6,489 bases of DNA, from positions 1-6,489 of the forward strand of contig SDZP01000201.1 in NCBI GenBank assembly GCA_004144935.1, written 5' to 3'. This document shows, piece after piece, positions 4,269 to 6,489 of the stretch. Origin of the DNA: Caulobacteraceae bacterium (GTDB lineage: Bacteria > Pseudomonadota > Alphaproteobacteria > Caulobacterales > Caulobacteraceae). Every line of letters starts with the position of its first letter. Position 1 is the stretch's first letter. The notes below the pieces were generated by a model, which saw only the letters and a program-made list of their open reading frames with translations, was not told where the DNA came from and ran no database searches. A program made the translations under genes and the position numbers.

Positions 4269-6488
4269 TCAGTAGGTGAAGGACAATCCCACCTTCCACG
4301 AGCGCCCGAAGGTCTCCGCCTCGGCGAAGCGGCTGCGGTTGCCGTAGTAGTAGAAGTCGGTCTCGTCGTTCAGGTTGTTGCCCTCGGCGTAGACCTCCAG
4401 CTGTTTGGTGATCTTGTAGGCCGCCTTCACCCCGATCGACTGGTTCTCGTCGAAGTAGAGGTCGTCCTCGGCCGTGCCGCCCAGCTCGTCGATGTAGGCC
4501 GAGCGGTAGGTGTAGGCGATGCGGGCCGAGAAGCCGTACTTCTCGTAGTAGAGCTGGGCGCTGACCAGCAGGTCCGACTGCTTGGGCAGGCTGGTTTCCT
4601 TGGCCCGCCCGGGGACCTTCAGCTTGCCGTCCAGGAAGGTGGCGTTGAGGTTGATCCCGAAGCCGTCCAGGCCCTCCGGCAGGAAGGTGAAGGGCTTCTG
4701 AAAGTTCACCTCCAAGCCGGTGACCTCGGCCTCGGTGCCGTTCTGGAAGGAGAAGACATCGCCATTGGTAATGGCCACGCCGCCGAACACGCCGGTCTGG
4801 TTTTCCAGGGTCGAGGCGAAGATCGGGTTGTCGATCTGCTTGTGGAAGACGCCGATCGAGAAGCCGCCCTCGTCGGGGAAATAGTATTCCAGCGAGAAGT
4901 CGAGGTTCAGCGCCTCCTGCGGCTTGAGGTCCGGGTTGCCCAGGCTGACATCGTCGCCGTCGACGGCCACCGTCGGCGCCAGCTGGAAGTATTCCGGCCG
5001 GCCGATGGCGGTGGTGATGGCCGCCCGGATCAGCAGGGTGTCGCTGACTTCCCACTTCAGGTTCAGGCCCGGGAAGACGTCGGTGTAGCTGTAGCTGCCG
5101 AAGCGGTTGTAGGTGTCGTTGATGGTCGTCGTCGGCGTGCCGACGGCGATGGCCCTCGACTTGCCCTCTGTCTGTTCGACGCGGACCCCGGGGATGATGC
5201 TGATGGCGCCGAAGTCGAGATTGGCCATCACATAGGCGGCGGTGATGGTTTCCTCGACCTGGTAGTCCGAGCCCAGCGTCTCGATGATCTGGTCATCCGG
5301 ATCGCTGGTGAACAGGCCCGGGTTGGCCTTGAAGAAGGTGTTGACCTTGCTGTAGCTGATCGACGGACCGGCCGGGTAGCGGCCCCCGAAGGTGTTGCCA
5401 TAGGTCTGGCCGGTCTCCCCGGTCAGGGTGTTGGTCGGGCCGGCGTAGGTGAACACCTCGCCGGTGGCGTCGGTGAACTTGTCCCGGTCCAGCCACTTGG
5501 CCCCGAACTTCAGATAGCTGTCGTCGCCCAGCAGGCCGATCGGCATCTGGTAGTCGATGCGGATCTGGTTCAGGTCCTCCTCGGCCTCGCGGCTGACCTG
5601 CTTGAAGCTGCGCAGGCGATAGAAGTCCGGATTGTAGGCGTTGTCGCTCAGGGTCACGCGGCCGGGCATGCCGGTGTAGCGGCCGAACGAGCCGGTGATC
5701 GGACCGGCGCCGCCGCCGTTGTTGTAGCGGTACTCGATCTCGTCGCGGATCGGGTCCTTCTTGGTGGCCAGGTTGTGGGTGGCCTGGATGGTCAGCAGGC
5801 TCTCGCCGATGTTGAACTCACCGCCGATGGCGATGGTGGTGGTGTCGGTGATCTCGTTGCGGACCCGCACCAGCTTGCGGGCGCTGGCCCCGGTGGTGAA
5901 GCTGCCGCCGTCCTCGGTCAGCGTGCCGCCATAGGCCGCCTGGGTGGTCGGCAGGAAGAAGCGCGTGCGGTTGCGCACCTCGTTGTCGTCGAACTTGGAA
6001 TACATCACCCGGGCATAGGCCTTGATGGCGTCGGTCGGACGCCAGTCGAGGTTGACCACGGCTCCGGTGCGGGTGCGCAGGGCCGGGGTGTAGACCCGGT
6101 TGTCGAACTCGGTCGGGACGTCCGGGAAGTCGGCATTGGCGCCGGTGGGCTGGAAGTAGTTGCCGGACAGCACGTCCTCGGAGTCCGAGGGCCGCTCCGA
6201 CCAGTTCAGGGCCACGACTACGCCGAACTGCTTGTCGGGGCCGAACAGCGTCCCGGCCGAGAGGTCGCCCTCATAGCTGTTCTCGTCGGTGATCTCGAAA
6301 CCGCCGACGGCGGCGCGGGCGTTGAAGATGGTCCGCCCCCGGTCGAAGGCGGTGACCGTCTTGATGTCGACCTGGCCGGCGATGGCGTTGGCGTCCAGGT
6401 CGGCGGTCAGCGACTTGATCACCTGCACCGAGCCGATCAGAGCCGAGGGGATGTCGTCCAGCTTGACCTGCCGGCCGTCAGGCTCCGG
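4269..6488 (-). CDS. TonB-dependent outer-membrane receptor, N-terminus cut by window edge
   Basis: Outer-membrane active transporter energised by TonB-ExbB-ExbD. The frame is open from the right edge to a TGA at 4271-4269, giving 739 residues. The visible start (PEPDGRQVKLDDIPSALIGS, then VQVIKSLTADLDANAIAGQV) is the second half of the plug domain, with the KSLTADLDAxAIAGxVDIKT pattern typical of the TonB-Xanth-Caul family. The rest is the beta-barrel, with alternating short strands and loops. Landmarks are SLGNPDLKPQEALNLDFSLE about two thirds along and the last strand SWKVGLSFTY, ending in Tyr as outer-membrane barrels do. The GTG at 6428 is an internal Val, not the start. The signal peptide, TonB box and first plug half, perhaps 150-200 residues, lie beyond the window. 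The substrate is not readable. Its position beside inositol genes suggests an inositol derivative (inference). It converges on the dehydrogenase pair and has its own terminator, so it is a separate transcript whose promoter is not visible. Confidence 0.93.
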   Translation of the reverse strand, partial: PEPDGRQVKLDDIPSALIGSVQVIKSLTADLDANAIAGQVDIKTVTAFDRGRTIFNARAAVGGFEITDENSYEGDLSAGTLFGPDKQFGVVVALNWSERPSDSEDVLSGNYFQPTGANADFPDVPTEFDNRVYTPALRTRTGAVVNLDWRPTDAIKAYARVMYSKFDDNEVRNRTRFFLPTTQAAYGGTLTEDGGSFTTGASARKLVRVRNEITDTTTIAIGGEFNIGESLLTIQATHNLATKKDPIRDEIEYRYNNGGGAGPITGSFGRYTGMPGRVTLSDNAYNPDFYRLRSFKQVSREAEEDLNQIRIDYQMPIGLLGDDSYLKFGAKWLDRDKFTDATGEVFTYAGPTNTLTGETGQTYGNTFGGRYPAGPSISYSKVNTFFKANPGLFTSDPDDQIIETLGSDYQVEETITAAYVMANLDFGAISIIPGVRVEQTEGKSRAIAVGTPTTTINDTYNRFGSYSYTDVFPGLNLKWEVSDTLLIRAAITTAIGRPEYFQLAPTVAVDGDDVSLGNPDLKPQEALNLDFSLEYYFPDEGGFSIGVFHKQIDNPIFASTLENQTGVFGGVAITNGDVFSFQNGTEAEVTGLEVNFQKPFTFLPEGLDGFGINLNATFLDGKLKVPGRAKETSLPKQSDLLVSAQLYYEKYGFSARIAYTYRSAYIDELGGTAEDDLYFDENQSIGVKAAYKITKQLEVYAEGNNLNDETDFYYYGNRSRFAEAETFGRSWKVGLSFTY

Positions 6489-6489
6489 C

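Noticed and set aside
3793..4275. Plus-strand open frame crossing the end of the second dehydrogenase and the inverted repeat
   Set aside because: Arg/Pro/Ser-rich out-of-frame product that reads through palindromic repeat DNA; no ribosome site or domain.
4171..5055. Minus-strand open frame over the receptor C-terminus (294 codons)
   Set aside because: Out-of-phase shadow of the receptor gene with Gly/Arg/Gln-rich content.

Overview
The window looks like chromosomal DNA from a GC-rich alphaproteobacterium, most likely of the Caulobacter/Phenylobacterium group. The reasons are strong G/C bias at third codon positions, an RpiR-type inositol regulator next to iolC, a Caulobacter/Xanthomonas-type TonB-dependent receptor, and intergenic palindromic repeats of the kind common in these genomes. 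The assignment rests on pattern recognition, not on a search.

Layout from left to right. (1) Positions 723 to 1, minus strand: 5' two thirds of iolC (PfkB-type 5-dehydro-2-deoxygluconokinase), running off the left edge. (2) Positions 724-960: an AT-rich stretch upstream of iolC with a perfect 15-bp palindrome, then a REP-like inverted pair that ends at the iolR stop codon. (3) Positions 1839-961, minus: iolR, an RpiR-family repressor (HTH plus SIS domain). (4) Positions 1840-1976: divergent control region with two palindromes of the GGAA-N6-TTCC type expected for IolR. (5) Positions 1977-2957 and 2967-3944, plus: two adjacent Gfo/Idh/MocA dehydrogenases of the inositol 2-dehydrogenase type, about 59% identical to each other and 9 bp apart. 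(6) Positions 3945-4268: convergent intergenic region with a 178-bp inverted repeat (39-nt outer arms, one mismatch) and a strong intrinsic terminator for the last gene. (7) Positions 6488-4269, minus: the C-terminal 739 residues of a TonB-dependent outer-membrane receptor, cut by the right edge.

The genes fit a myo-inositol catabolic locus. The receptor may import an inositol-related compound across the outer membrane (inference). The dehydrogenases oxidise inositol(s) to inosose. IolE, IolD and IolB (not in the window, perhaps beyond the left edge) would convert this to 5-dehydro-2-deoxygluconate, which IolC phosphorylates. IolR, whose SIS domain suits a phosphorylated sugar effector, would repress both divergent units until the pathway intermediate accumulates.

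No wholly new system is evident. The points most worth a second look are the tandem dehydrogenase duplication, the paired operators, the two different inverted-repeat elements, and the receptor linked to the inositol genes.
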